A stretch of 64,000 nt of DNA from Trichosphaerium sp. ATCC 40318 (taxonomy: Eukaryota; Discosea; Flabellinia; Trichosidae): positions 310,001 to 374,000 of the forward strand of contig JALMLS010000143.1 in assembly GCA_038496445.1 (NCBI GenBank), written 5' to 3'. Below, one piece after another: positions 21,506-34,300 of this stretch. Made by a program: the position numbers and the translations under genes. The notes beneath the pieces are model-generated. The model was not told the origin of the DNA. It worked only from the letters and a program-made list of their open reading frames with translations, and did not search any database. Each line of letters opens with the position of its first letter. Positions within the stretch are counted from its first letter, which is position 1.

Positions 21506-23186
21506 ATGGGTGGCATATTCTCATGGGGGACGCTATATATGAGCGCAAACTTCCTTTCTTCGGTGTCAATAGTATTTTGTAATAAAATGCTTTTCAAATG
21601 GTTTGGCTTCACTTTTGGTACTACATAGAGCGTAGTGTCATCTACGCTATAAAAAAAAATTATATCTTCTCACCACCATTAGGTGCGACACTTTCTACGT
21701 TCCATTTCGCTATTACATTCATTGGTCTATGCGGATGCGTATATTTTAAGCTATTTGAGGTAACTAGTGCCCACGTGGCTTATTTTTTTTTCTGACTGTC
21801 GGTTTAGTACAAGAAGATTGATTACACGCATGTATTGCTTTTATCACTCGCTTACGCACTATCTGTACCTTTCTGTAATTTATCTATTCGTTACAACTCT
21901 CTTGGGTTTTATCAGGTACACGAAAATCACGTGGATACCACGCTGTCAAGTTAAGAACGCTTTCAAACGAGATTTTGAAAGTTTCCATTTTGATAGCGTT
22001 AATATTTCTCTAAAATTCTCGAAATCTTTTGTGCTTTTGTTGTTGCTAATAGCGTGTATGATAGATTTCGAAGGTTACTATTATACCTGTAACTATTGCT
22101 GTCATGTATCTATTTTATAAAGGAAAGATACACTGGTTGCAACTTTTATACGTCTTACCTATACTCGGTGGTGCTATTATTGCTGCGAAGACAGATATTG
22201 ATACAAGCATGGTTGGTGTTTTAATGGCTGGATTATGTGTTACAACGTCATGTATTGCACAAATTGTAAGTTCTGGAAGAGTTGACATTTTTCATTCAAG
22301 TTTTTTCTTTGATTTTTTTTGTGGCGTTGGTTTTGTTTAAACTGACTCGAGGGATGTATAGTGGATTGGTCGAAAACAGAAAGAACTTGAAATGACTGGA
22401 CAACAATTGATGTTATATATTATACCAATAAGTATTGTCATACAAGGTATCTTCATTCCAGCTTTCGATGATGTCTCATCAGAAAAAGGTTCGAATATTA
22501 CAATGTATTGCAAAATGTTAACGTTTCTGCTTTCAATAGGTCTATTTAACTTTGAATTTACCCCTCAATCAATGGTACACACTCCATCTATTATATCACC
22601 AATCTACCTAAAAATAATGTTACTACACTCCACGTGTTGTATTACTACAAAACTTTTTCGTTAATTACATTTTTTCTTTTGTTGTAGACGTTTTTGACAT
22701 TATCTATAGATGTTGATTACACTCTCCGGCATACTTGCATTTTCAGTAAACTTGACAATATTCCTTACACTACGAAATGTATCACCTGTAACATATCAAA
22801 TCCTTGGACAAGCAAAATCAGTTACAGTAGTTTTGGCATCATTTGTAATATTCGGTCAACCTATTGATCCTGTGAATATAGTAGGCATGTCATTGACAAT
22901 GGTATGCAGTTTTTTTAAAATCTACCATATACTAATAATATGCTATAAGCTTGGCGTATTCTACTACACATGGACTAAGGTACAATACACACAAAAGTAG
23001 CAAAACAACTTTGTATTTTTTGAAAAACCAAAAATAACTGAGTAATATTCCTCTCCATCTTGCCTAGTTGAACCATTAACAACCTTATATGACACTCACT
23101 CTTTTTACTAGATTGATGCTATGATCAATAAACCAATTCAAAATGAAGAAGATGTTGAAGACCGTGAAAAGCTAACAAATAAATAA
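21506..23186 (+). CDS. Nucleotide-sugar/triose-phosphate-translocator-like transporter (SLC35/TPT)
   Basis: Start at 21506 (MGGIFSWGTLYMSANFLSSV). About ten hydrophobic segments spread over short exons, with TPT-family landmarks: SIVFCNKMLFK in the first helix, ATLSTFHFAITFIG in the second, the PVTIAVMYLFYKGKIHWLQL helix-loop near 22090-22145, LGGAIIAAKTDID, and the last helices around SPVTYQILGQAKSVTVVLAS. An acidic cytosolic tail ends at 23184-23186. Members exchange nucleotide sugars or phosphorylated sugars across Golgi, ER or plastid membranes; the substrate cannot be read. It converges with the F-box gene, only 51 bp away. Confidence 0.8.
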
Positions 23187-23237
23187 AAATCACACAAAGC
23201 ACTTTATTTTTCTGAAGTTTTTTTTGAATTACATGTT

Positions 23238-24127
23238 TTATTGTATTCTCCTCACTGTGTATAATGGGACCAAGGCATTACGTGATGCTGTATCATATAT
23301 GCCTGTGTTCTCTATTTTATGTGCAAAAATAGGTAGAACATAGTCATCCAAGTCATCAAGAAGCCCATACCTTATTTCATTTTTCTTGATTGCTTTCTCG
23401 ATACTCCTCAGGCCATGTTTAATAACAGGTCTCCATATCACGGAATCAATATTTTCATAGCAAGAACCAGGCAGATAGTCCCTTGCGCTACGACATAGAC
23501 TCTTCACTTTCTGAGCAAATTCCACATAATGAGCTTTTTCTTCTTCGTTTTTGCACAAGTCATCAATCGTGTATGTGTCGTCATACTCATCAGAAAATTG
23601 TTCTAAAAACGATGTCTTGTCTTCTATTGAACAGAATGGAGGCTTCGATAGTGCTTTGTTAATGACTCTATAATCCCTTGATTTTCTCAAGAGAAGTATA
23701 TAGATCTCCTCTATTGTTATACGAGCTTTCTCCCTACCTCGTCTTGGTCGAGAGGCATATTCTGAAGCTACAAAAAATGTCAACAAAAAAAAAGTGAAGA
23801 AACAAAAAAAAAGGATTTACCACGTGTTTACAACCTCGTGTACAACCTTTAAGAAACCGCATTAAATGTAGCATGCTGCGTACTTGGGATTTTTGCTTTA
23901 TAGGTGAACTTGTTATCAACACAAGTGAGATATTCAGTAAAGTTGATGTATGGGTACAATCGGAAAAATGTTTTTGACCACAAATATTTCTTATTGTTGA
24001 TGTAGAGATCGCGTATAAACTTATTCACGCCACTGATGTGTATCACTGTTTCAATTGGCGCTGTTTCCATACATAAAACAAGTATTTCTGGTGGTAATGC
24101 CGTAATAATAAGATTCGGATGGTCCAT
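23238..24127 (-). CDS. F-box protein with unknown C-terminal domain
   Basis: Start at 24127 (MDHPNLIITALPPEILVLCM). The N-terminal ~45 residues fit an F-box (LPPEILVLCMETAPIETVIH, then VNKFIRDLYINNKKYLWSK). Short introns follow near 23895-23800, and the main exon to 23238 encodes a ~170-residue helical domain rich in charged residues (RKARITIEEIYILLLRKS in outline, ending LVPLYTVRRIQ). The domain is not recognised. Probable role: SCF substrate adaptor. Internal splice sites near 23830-23895 are provisional. Confidence 0.6.
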
Positions 24128-24230
24128 TGATAGTTTTAATAGTGTTCTAAGGCGTATTATAAGATTTACAACGCTAAAGCGAGTCGTTAACACTAAAGTT
24201 TGACTAGGCTTTATCTTTTCGTGGTTGTAG

Positions 24231-24467
24231 GTTACGGTACGCTCTTTTGAATCCGTAAGTACTGTATATTCTACTTTTAAGGCAAAACTTCCAACAAGTG
24301 CCGCCTTACGCGTTTGTGATCACCGTGCACAAAGAATAACGCACAAAAAAAATGAGACTCGTGCAAAGGTTGTTTTTAGTACAGCCACTGAATCACTGCT
24401 ACCACAACCAACTGGTGCCTACTCTAGTACTACAAATCGTTTGCATGATTTAAATAACAGCGTTTAA
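24231..24467 (+). other. Possible exon of an unrecognised gene
   Basis: A 78-codon open frame directly after a good acceptor (TTGTAG at 24225-24230), ending TAA at 24465-24467. Its composition is protein-like and basic (KLPTSAALRVCDHRAQRITH, then TRAKVVFSTATESLLPQPT), but no ATG or upstream exon is visible. It lies between the divergent F-box and secreted-protein genes (24128-24625), which otherwise show no features. Confidence 0.3.
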
Positions 24468-24625
24468 CGCGCTAGTTTAAAACAAAAACAGAGATAGCGT
24501 ATTGATATCAAGAGAAGAGGCGTGGGCATCCTAACCTAGGGTTCCAATGGTAACCCAAACCGAAAATGACTTTCCGAATTCGTAAAATACTTTCTTTTTT
24601 GGTCATTTACAAACTAACAGCAAAC

Positions 24626-25219
24626 ATGTTGAAGCTCATCTGTTTGTTTGCACTATTCGCTATTGTAGCTTCACAAGGCTTCTTTAGAAGAACAACAACA
24701 AGGCAATACAACTGTCCCTCAGGCAAAATTCCGGTTACCATAGGAAGCAAAGTATACTGTGGTGCACCAGTTAACCACGTATGCGAACCTAAAACACAAG
24801 AAAGAGAGGAACCTCGTTATGAAGAAGAACCTCGTTACGAAGAAGAACGTCGTGAAGATAGATTCCAAACGTCCAGACGCACACCTTGCCTAAGAGAAGA
24901 CAAAAAATACCAAAACACAGCAAGACAAGCTATCGAGGACCTATACGATACACCAGGCCAGCGCGGCGTAAAAATTGGCTTTATTCACGGATTTATGCAT
25001 GGTATAACAACCACCAGCCACTGTTACAGACAAGACGGTGAGATTGTCTTTAGTGCGAAATCCTACCACCACAAAGATTTTTGTTGGTTGGATTACATGA
25101 ACTACTACACAGTTACCATTGGTGAAAGGACAGGAAAAGCTACAAGACAGCCTTTGGCACAACGTGAGAAAAACGTACAATTTAGAAACTACAGCACTTG
25201 TCAACGCGAGTTCGCATAA
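24626..25219 (+). CDS. Secreted cysteine-containing protein, single exon, 197 aa
   Basis: The second in-frame ATG (24626) gives a clean signal peptide (MLKLICLFALFAIVASQG); the upstream ATG at 24566 would add an unneeded basic stretch. The mature protein has a Tyr/Cys N-terminus, a tandem duplication of an EEPRYEE unit (~24808-24852), and a C-terminal region with paired Cys, His and Tyr (GFMHGITTTSHCYRQDG, DFCWLDYMNYYTV). No introns, in contrast to its neighbours. Family not recognised; probably extracellular or in a secretory compartment. A possible AATAAA signal lies at 25236-25241. Confidence 0.72.
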   Translation: MLKLICLFALFAIVASQGFFRRTTTRQYNCPSGKIPVTIGSKVYCGAPVNHVCEPKTQEREEPRYEEEPRYEEERREDRFQTSRRTPCLREDKKYQNTARQAIEDLYDTPGQRGVKIGFIHGFMHGITTTSHCYRQDGEIVFSAKSYHHKDFCWLDYMNYYTVTIGERTGKATRQPLAQREKNVQFRNYSTCQREFA

Positions 25220-25385
25220 AAACGTAATCTCCTATAATAAAGTTATCACAAACAACAAAATTGCTCCATTATTTTTGTTTATAACACCTTAACAAAAAAC
25301 TTCTGTGAATCAAGGTAGTGAAATTGCTCTGTTACTTTGATTTTATGTTTAGCGTTTCCTTTATTACCATCGAAGATTATTGTTA

Positions 25386-28017
25386 TTACATGCGGAATAT
25401 ACCATAGTTGTTATGCTCTGGTGGAGGAGCACATTCTGCTGCTTGTAATCCTAGACCTAGAACATCACGAGTCTCTAAAATGAAGCGTTAAATCTAATAA
25501 TAGTTGTTTTTTCAAGTTTACCTGAAGGTAATATAACACCGTCATCCCATAAACGCGCAGAAGCATAGTGAGGATGCCCTTCTTTATCGTATTTATCAAA
25601 AATACCTTTCTAAATATTATATCAGTACAACCTCAGAATACAATCTTTCTACCTTAAATGCTTCCTCTTTCTTTCCATCGGCATCATCCTTAAACTTTGT
25701 GACAACTGCAAGTGTTCCGGCTGCTTCCTTTCCTCCCATAACACTAATACGGGCATTTGGCCACATCCACATGAACCTAATAGCAACATATTAGCGAACA
25801 AAAACCAGTTGCGAAAGCATACCGTGGACTATAAGCACGACCGCACATTCCATAGTTACCAGCACCAAAACTGCCTCCAACGACAACTGTGAACTTTGGA
25901 ACTGTAGCACAAGCTACAGCTGTTACCATTTTAGCACCATGCTTAGCGATACCGCCGGCTTCAGCAGCTTTACCAACCATAAATCCTGTAATAAAAATCA
26001 ACAAAAAACAAAATACTTCCTTCTTTTTCAGCCCCAACTAAAAGGGTTGTACAACTCAAAAGATAATTTTGAAATAAAAATAGTAAAATTCAAGACAAGA
26101 GAGAACTAGAGTACCAATTGTTAGACATACCTGAGATGTTTTGCAAGAAAACTAGAGGAATTTTTCTTTGATTACATAATTGAACAAAGTGCGCTCCTTT
26201 TTGTGCGCTTTCGCCAAATAATGGTCCGTCATTAGCTAGGATACCGACTGGGTATCCCCAAATATGTGCAAAGCCTGTAATGAGAGTTTGACCATATGTT
26301 TTTTTGAATTCCGTAAATTTACTGCCATCTACGATTCTAGCGATAATTTTCTTGATATTGAATGATTCACCGATAAGTGTCTTTGGTATATGAGTATCTA
26401 ATGTACTTGTAGGGTACAAAGGCTCTTCTGGTTCACGTTTTTTCTACAAGAGTCAGAAATGGTTTTTCTTTCTTTTCTACTAAGTTTATACGTACCCATG
26501 AATACTGTGGCATGTTGAGTTGTCCTACAATATCTCTCAATGTAGCAATAGCGTGATGGTCATCAGAAGCAAAGTGATCAGTCACACCAGACTTGAAACA
26601 ATGCATACGAGCTCCGCCGAGTTCCTCTGCAGTTACTACTTCTCCTGTAGCAGCTTTTACGAGCGGTGGGCCTGCCAAAAAGATAGTGCCAGTTTTATCA
26701 ACAATGACAGATTCATCAGACATTGCTGGTACGTATGCACCGCCAGCTGTACAGGATCCCATTACAGCAGATACTTGAGGTATACCCATACGAGATAGAT
26801 TTGCTTGGTTGTAGAAAATACGACCGAAGTGATTCTAAACGTGTTTAAGTGCGTTAAAAGACGTTAAACTTTTTTTAATTTGAACAAAAAAATAAAACGT
26901 ACTACATCCGGAAATACGTCATCTTGACGTGGTAAATTAGCGCCACCACTGTCTACGAGATAGATACAAGGTAAGTGGTTATCTCTTGCGATTTCTTGAG
27001 CGCGCAAGTGCTTTTTAACCTAACAAACAATGAGTTTTATATCGAAAACGTTGACATTAAATAAAAGCGTTGTATGTACAAAGACAACGAAAAATCGCTA
27101 CGCACAGTGATAGGGTAATATGTTCCTGCTTTTACTGTAGCGTCGTTTGCGACAATAACGCAGAGTTGTCTAGTAAATGTGAGAATATACACTCAATGGA
27201 TTTTTATGCTTAAAAAGCCCACAAGAAAGAAAAACATAGATGCGGAGTAAAGTGCTTTGGCCTACAACTCTTTTGAAAAAGTTTTTCCGTTTTTTTCTTT
27301 CAAGTGCCTAACAGCGGTTTCGAAGTGCTACGTACCCGCTTACACGACCAACGCCAGTAATAATACCACCAGCTGGTAAATAGTCGTCATAAAGGTTGTG
27401 ACCTGCCAGAGTTGATAACTCGAGGAAAGGAGAGCTTACAAGCGTTAACGGCGTAAATGAATTATAAAACAGAAAATAAAATGCCCATTTGGTTTAAAAT
27501 GCGTAAAAGATCTGTACAAGCGCTTACTTTGGATCAATAAGCTCGTTTATACGTTCTCTCGCCAACAATTTGTTTCTTGACTTATGTCTTGTTTTATTGA
27601 ACTCTGAACCACCTGTAATACTCGTGAGCGTGAATAGTGGTAAATTGATAAAGTATTTACAAAAAAGGATGACATGCGCCTGTATTGCGCGTAGTTCTGT
27701 CCACAGTATCGCACGCACGCACCTTGTTGGATCTTAGCGATTAAATCTTTGTGTTCCTTGATGATAGAACGCATCTCAGCTGCATTTTCCTATTTATCGT
27801 TAACCTACCGCTGCAGCGTCTTCCGTGTGCGACGGAGTACCTTGAAGGCGTCTGAGCTACTTTCTAGTTTACCATCAAGTACACTTATTTGATTGCATCG
27901 TAGCACTGTACTACGTGCGAATGAACGTTTAACTTGTGTTGTAGCCCCAGTACGCCTAGAGCGTAATTTTAAACTGGTAACACATGGTTGTGTAGTGCGC
28001 AGTGCCTTTAGGAACAT
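25386..28017 (-). CDS. MCCC2: Methylcrotonoyl-CoA carboxylase beta subunit, mitochondrial
   Basis: Start at 28017, with an Arg/Ser/Thr-rich mitochondrial presequence, then [14 protein letters not shown]. Exons in order carry the biotin-dependent carboxyltransferase landmarks: [163 protein letters not shown] and [18 protein letters not shown], ending in [10 protein letters not shown]. Spacing matches full-length MCCC2. It transfers carboxyl from biotin to 3-methylcrotonyl-CoA in leucine breakdown, with a biotinylated alpha subunit encoded elsewhere. No lesion was seen. Confidence 0.93.
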
Positions 28018-28173
28018 GCTAGTCAATTTGTATTAGCAATGAAGGGTTAAGTTGATCAGCAGTCTGAAATTTGCCTAAATAAGTGTACTGTTCAAAAGTG
28101 CTTCTCAAACATGTGACTACGAGTCAGTTTTCGCGTTTACGTGTACGTGGAGTGAATAAAACGGTATTTTCTT

Positions 28174-31005
28174 TTATTCTTGTTTATTGGCGTCTTTGAT
28201 AACAAGCTTCTCACGCAAAGCCATAGCGCCTAGGTACTGATTCTTTGCTTTAGCTGTCATTACAGAATTAGATTCACGTGGTACAACAGTACGACATAGT
28301 AGCAAAAAGCCAAGTACAATATTTTCAGCAACGAAAATAATAATGGCTGTAGCTGGTTTGGACGCTGCAGGAATAGTTTCGAAGGTTATTAAACATAACT
28401 AAAGTAGATCATTAGGTTGCGATGTAAGCTTAAGATCAAACTCGTACGCCAATGTTTGTGAAAATGCACAAGACACCAATAGCAAGAAAAATGTGTCGCC
28501 AAATTCCTTTAAAAAGATTAACAGAAATAGCTTTTTTATGTTAAATACCAATAGATGTTGTCTTGAACGGGATAGCTCTCCTATTGCCAAATAGAAGGAG
28601 CAATGCTGACGCTTTTATGCGGAAGTAGTTACCAATCTAGGATAGCTGTCAGCTACAAAGTAAAAAATTATTTCTCACCATTGTAAGAATTGAAGCTAAT
28701 GGAAAGGCTGCAGCAAAGAGAAGCATGTACCCGTATTGGAGTGCTACAATAAGTTAGATAATGTTATATTGAATGTATTAAACTTTCCTGCTTCATGAAG
28801 TAAGGCTCCTGTGCCCTTAAAGGCAGGAAGGAGATGTTGAATATAAGCTTCAGACATTTTCTTATCTTTGAACTCTGAATTCCTTACAGTAGTGCCTTTG
28901 ATTAACAGTCCTGTAAAGATAAATCTATGCATATGATTAAATAATAAGTGATACAACTCGCTATAGTAGCAATGAAAAGAAAAGAGTACTTACGGAACAA
29001 AATACTCCTGGAAAATATGTTGAACTTCCGCCCTAGAAAATAAAATTACAAGTTGGGCTTTCAGGCGTGCTGCATCTCTCTAAAAGCATTCTATATTAAT
29101 ATCACACCATATTTATGATTTATACCATGATGAAGGCGTAGTGGAAGAGAATAAGATAGTTGTTTGTTATTGTAATAAAGAATATTTTGGCTGCATATTG
29201 ATTTTCCCATTCTGCATAAGTCCGATAATTCTCCCAATCTGTGAGCTTTTCTGCAACACGTATGAACACCTTAAAATCCCATCACGTCAACGATTTATAA
29301 ACCCAGTGCGTGTACCTTTGTTGTTAAAGTTACTACAAGAGCATGTATGATAGGTGGTAATAGACCCAATAAAAATCCATCATCAGGTGAAAAATAACCT
29401 TGGAGAATAGGGAAATATAAAGCACTATCTTCATTTACTAATCCTTGAAGATTTAGAGAAGCAACGATACTTAGCAAAGAAGCAACCAACTATAAAAGTA
29501 AGTAATTAGGAGATTCAGTAATTAATCGTTGTACCATTAGACCAAGGACAGGTATACTCACACAATACTTAAGTGCTCGCTTCCAAGTTGGATAATAAAG
29601 TTCACATCTCTAAACAGAATAATCAACAAAACGTTGGATCGGTATAGTCTTGTAAGTATCATACATTTGTTACTGGGCTTATACGAGATGTTCCATAGAA
29701 TTGTGGTCTAACATGGTTGTGTAATACTTTAGAACTGACACCCCATCTGTGAACTTGCGTTGCGTTCTTTCTACGCCAAAAAATATTTGCCAAGATTGCT
29801 AACCTTACAGTGAATACAACAATACAATACACATGATATACCCCAAAAGGAAACAAATAGCGCAAAGACAAATACAAGAGGATCCTGAGCTCGACACCTA
29901 TCAGGTTTAAGTAAAAGGTGACTATGAAAACCGTACACAGCTGATACGTCCCAATCTGCAACATGTTGATCAAAACGATGACCTAGGGAACACAAGAAGT
30001 GACGCAGTGGGCCTTGGCCTACATCAAAGTAGTTCATTACAGTATACGCCGACGATCCAAGGGAAAGCCACATTAACCACCAAACATAGAACTCTAAAAT
30101 AGATGTCATTGACGTTTATGTAATTCACAATCGCTCGTACGTAGCCAAGTAAAAAAATACGCAACACGCTCACCAAAGTACTGTACAAAACGTTAGTATC
30201 AAAACTTCATTGGTCAACACTTTTGTAAATATCTTAACATACATCTTTGAGAGAGTCGATATCTAGTTTTCTGTCGGTTACAACTTTTTTTAGAAGCTGT
30301 TTTCTGTACTCAAAACTACCGTGTAAAGGGAAGTAACTCTGAATGTACCCTTTCTTTGCGTATTGAGGCACTAATTGTATTTTTCAATAACGCGCAATAG
30401 TAACAAGTATTCGTACGGAGTGGTTCGTAGTCCTTTAGTTTGCGCAATGATGTATCTGTCTTGCGTAATCGAATACGCTGTAGAATAGAAATTATGACGA
30501 GAACGCTTTCACTGGAGGTTAGAGGCTTCCTGTAAGATGGGGCAAGCACATTAGATGCTCCCTAATGCTTTTTAGCTATGCATACTTACTACAACTTTGA
30601 GTACATCACAGAGAATGTGACGCTCTTTATAAAAGGTCTCTGAATCCGTTGTTAGCTGCCAAACACTGTATTTGTTGTCAACTGTAACCGTTTTGTTGAT
30701 AATGAGCCGTTGCTCTACTAGGCGCTCTTCCAGATACTGCAAATATGTTTTTAGTTTTGTGGGCGATATATTACTCCCAAACGCTTTGTTAGTTCCCGTT
30801 TTTATCAAGATCGCGAAAAAGCACTCCTGCGCAGTGTTCTCCTGTTTCATTGCGTACAATGTAATTTTTGACTTACAGAGTACTTGTTGGACTAATTTAT
30901 ATACAAAGTCCGAAATACAGGTTGCCTTGAGTATTGTCAAAGTGGTATGTGTGAAACAAAAGGAGTTTAGGCTGCATACTGTACGAAAATGCCAGACATT
31001 CCCAT
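28174..31005 (-). CDS. Anoctamin/TMEM16-family membrane protein
   Basis: Start at 31005 (MGMSGIF joined to ATCISDFVYKLVQQ). The cytosolic N-domain includes SYFPLHGSFEYRKQLLKK and LKDYFGERVAYFFTWL, typical of the anoctamin entry to helix 1. Later exons encode the family landmarks FALFVSFWG, WRRKNATQVHRWGV, RPQFYGTSRISP, VASLLSIVASL and TDWENYRTYAEWENQ, followed by further helices and the tail ending KDANKQE. Anoctamins are calcium-activated chloride channels or lipid scramblases; I could not confirm the calcium-site acidic residues across all exon joins. About a dozen short introns. It is divergent from the RapGAP gene. Confidence 0.82.
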
Positions 31006-31393
31006 AAAATGTGCCACTGCGTTAAAATAACGTATGACGCTTATAGGTACAACTAACTTTCCTTCCTATCGCTTAAGATATTAGAAAATACGTGACTACA
31101 GCCAAATCGCCGCCTGAACTATTACGCGAGTGGTTACAAACATAACAGGTCTAAAACCAGCATATACAGGTTATATGTCCGAACGTAATCAGCATACAGA
31201 ATAACGTTGGTTAACATTGTTGTACGTAACCGTAAAGCGTAGTGGTGTGCCTGCAGCCTCACTTTTACGTGTAGTGCGTTCGAAAGTGTTTTTGTGACAT
31301 TGTTTAGCTAGAGCTTTCGCACTACTGTACACCCTACTATACAGCGTCCAGTTCGTATCCACTTGTACAACAACTTATCTCGTATTATTTCTC
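31006..31393. other. Divergent intergenic region with a possible micro-gene
   Basis: Separates the anoctamin (minus) and RapGAP (plus) starts. On the plus strand, ATG at 31034 followed by a 31-nt candidate intron opens a frame reading KYVTTAKSPPELLREWLQT to a stop at 31143-31145, and the next frame reads GLKPAYTGYMSERNQ to 31203. Both look protein-like but could not be joined convincingly. The rest is spacer. Confidence 0.25.
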
Positions 31394-34300
31394 ATGGATC
31401 GTCCCCTGTATCAACGTCTCGGCGATTTCGAGACCTCTGGTGACGCCGAAGATAGGTGCGGAAAACTAAAAAAAACATTGTTTGCCTTTTGTGTATTTAC
31501 CATTTTATGCTAATATTAAACTCCCTTGTAGAGCCCTAAGCTTTCTCGCGCGAAATTGGTACCTTTACTTTTCTCAAACGCTTTATTCCCAAACAACTCC
31601 CAAAGGAGTAGAATCAACGCGTAATTACTCACTAATTGGTAGGCAATCAGTACAAGATCATTTGGAGCAATCACTTCCATTCGCTGCACGCGAATTTGGA
31701 AAAGAAGTATACTTTTGTTTCAGTGGCTTGCAACTCGTTGTTCAACTAGGCGAATACAAACAATTACAAGCTCTTCAACTATCAACAATAACGCAATTTT
31801 GTCAACTGCTCGTAGACGCTCGTATTGTTAGAGCTGTTACAGAGGCTACAATCTTTGCAAACTCGGACACTCATTACTTTTAGTATGTAATATCGCAACT
31901 ATTTGTTGAAAAATGAGAAAACAAACTCTAGGCCATTTTTTTACCTCCTTTGGGCGTATATCATTTTTCTTTCAGTACTTACAATGCCAAAGCTTCGGTC
32001 TATCGGTGGATCCTGTTGCTGAGATGAAAGCAATACCTCTACCTATAAATATTAAAGAAGAACACAAGAGAAGAGAAAGTACTGCTAGTGATAACATTGC
32101 TTGGTGGCGTGATGTCCCAACAGCACAGGATTCAGGATCAGATGAACCTGAGGAATCTTATGGGGACATGACAAAGTCCAGGTCGCATTTAACAACAGAT
32201 TCCTTCGGATGTACGATACTTATTTTAAAATCCATAGACCTGTTAAAATCAAAATTAATTGTACTAACTGAATGTGTATAGCAATGTTAGAAGGTAGTCA
32301 AAACACAAGCCAAGCATCTATGTCTGCGTGTGAACTACGCAAGGTACAATTACGACTTCTTCATAATGGTATAGAACAATGATACTGATTTTTTAAAAAG
32401 GGAGGCATAGCTTTAAAAAAGGAATTGGAGCACTATTCTGCTGGAGTGAATAGAATTCTACAGGCTATTAATAATGTCACTACAGAGGATAGAATGCATT
32501 TGATATCATGGAAGCTATTAGAGTTCCGTCAAGTTGCTCAAGCACTCGTAGATTGCACGTCATTTCCTTTTTTTTTTCTGTTCATTTTTTTATGCACTTA
32601 AGATAAAACGAGTACCAACCTTTTTGCACTTCAAACTAATAGTATTATAATAGGCCCTACTGAAGCAAATTTTACTTATTATGATTCACCTTGTACAGAC
32701 CCTACAATTAGCTCTTTTCGAGCAAGAAATGGCCGTTTATTGTCTACCCTCATATCAAAATTTAAAGTGCTTATCGAGAGATATGATGACGGAGATGGTG
32801 CGTTATTATGATGACTGAATTTTTGTAGAAAGCCTCAACAATCAACTTGATTATTTCGCTTACTTGCAGCTAGAATCGTCAAATATGTGGCTGAAAGTGG
32901 AAGACGTTTTGTCTCAGCATACATTAATACCTAAAAAGAGAGGATGGTCTCTTCTTGACCCTGTAACACCTGCTGTTGATTATTTAAAGTACAACAGGTA
33001 TTGGTATCAAGATTACTTTATTGGTAGAGGTACAACCCATTTATTCTTTTGGGCTTGTTTCGTGAAGGAACTGTGTTTATTGACTTTGTTCTTAGAGCAT
33101 TACAATTTTATAAGTGTTGGTGACTCTAGTCCTGTAATAGCGTCTTTGATTGTAGAACGAAAAAAACCACCAGATAATAGGCCAGTTATCGCAAGAGATG
33201 AGAGTGTAAGCTTTCTTTTTCTTTTATGTTTTTCGTGTCACAAAAAATTTGACTGTATTCGATTTGTTTGGCTTGTTGCTTGAATTTTATTAATATTAAT
33301 AGTGGCCTGGTGCAGTTGTGCGTGGGATTATTCGATCTCGGTTGGTAAGTATTGGATCTAGATAAGGAGAAAAACTAACTGTTGCTTTGCAGGGAAATGT
33401 TAAAGTTGAGCTTCCTTCGTCGAAGTTTGGTAAAGTCATCTTGTCTTGTTTACAGGATAACTATAAACATATAATTGAGACTATGCAACCTCGGTTAAAG
33501 TAATCATTAGTAGTGATAATTGGTCATTGTTTATTTATCTTTTTTTTTTAGGAACACTGAGATTGTACATCGTGATTCTCCTGAACTGGTTGGAAAGCTT
33601 CTGTACTATGAAAGTCGTGATCCACGTGTTACCAATACATTTAAATTTGGTCTACTTCTATGCAAAGAAGGTCAAACAACTGAAGAAGAAATGTTTTGCA
33701 ATACAAGTGTGCGTACTTTTTTATTATTTACAATCATGACTTTTTCTAACTTTGCTATTAGGGTAGCGAAGCTTATGATGCATTTTTACGATTGATGGGT
33801 GACAATGTCCTTCTTGCAAAGCACACTGGATTTTCTGGAGGTTTAGATACCAAAGGAGGTACAAATACTTGTTGCAGTCATTTTATCCGCTCACCATTGT
33901 CTCAGAGAATGCTACTGGTACTCACTCTGTATACACAATGTGGTATGATTATGAGATAATGTTTCATGTATCCTCGTTACTTCCACAGTCCGATCAAAAT
34001 ACACAACAATTACATAAGAAACGTCATATTGGCAACGATATTGTTTTGGTTGTTTTTCAAGAATATGGTGCTCCACCATATGACCCTGCTTGTATTAAAT
34101 CAAACTATATAACTGTCGTTGTTGTAGTAAGAAGCTTGACACCTCATGAGTACGTATCTATTACGAGTTATAGTTCTTTTTCTAAATGTTTTCATCTTTG
34201 CTTCTTTTTTTTGTTTATGTCACTGATTAACTACTCAGGCCATACGAATTTGAAGTCGCTGTTGCAAGACACGCCGATGTCCCTGATTTCGGACCCAAGT

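Noticed and set aside
24941-25204. Minus-strand frame of 87 codons
   Set aside because: Antisense to the secreted protein, which has a clear signal peptide and single-exon structure.
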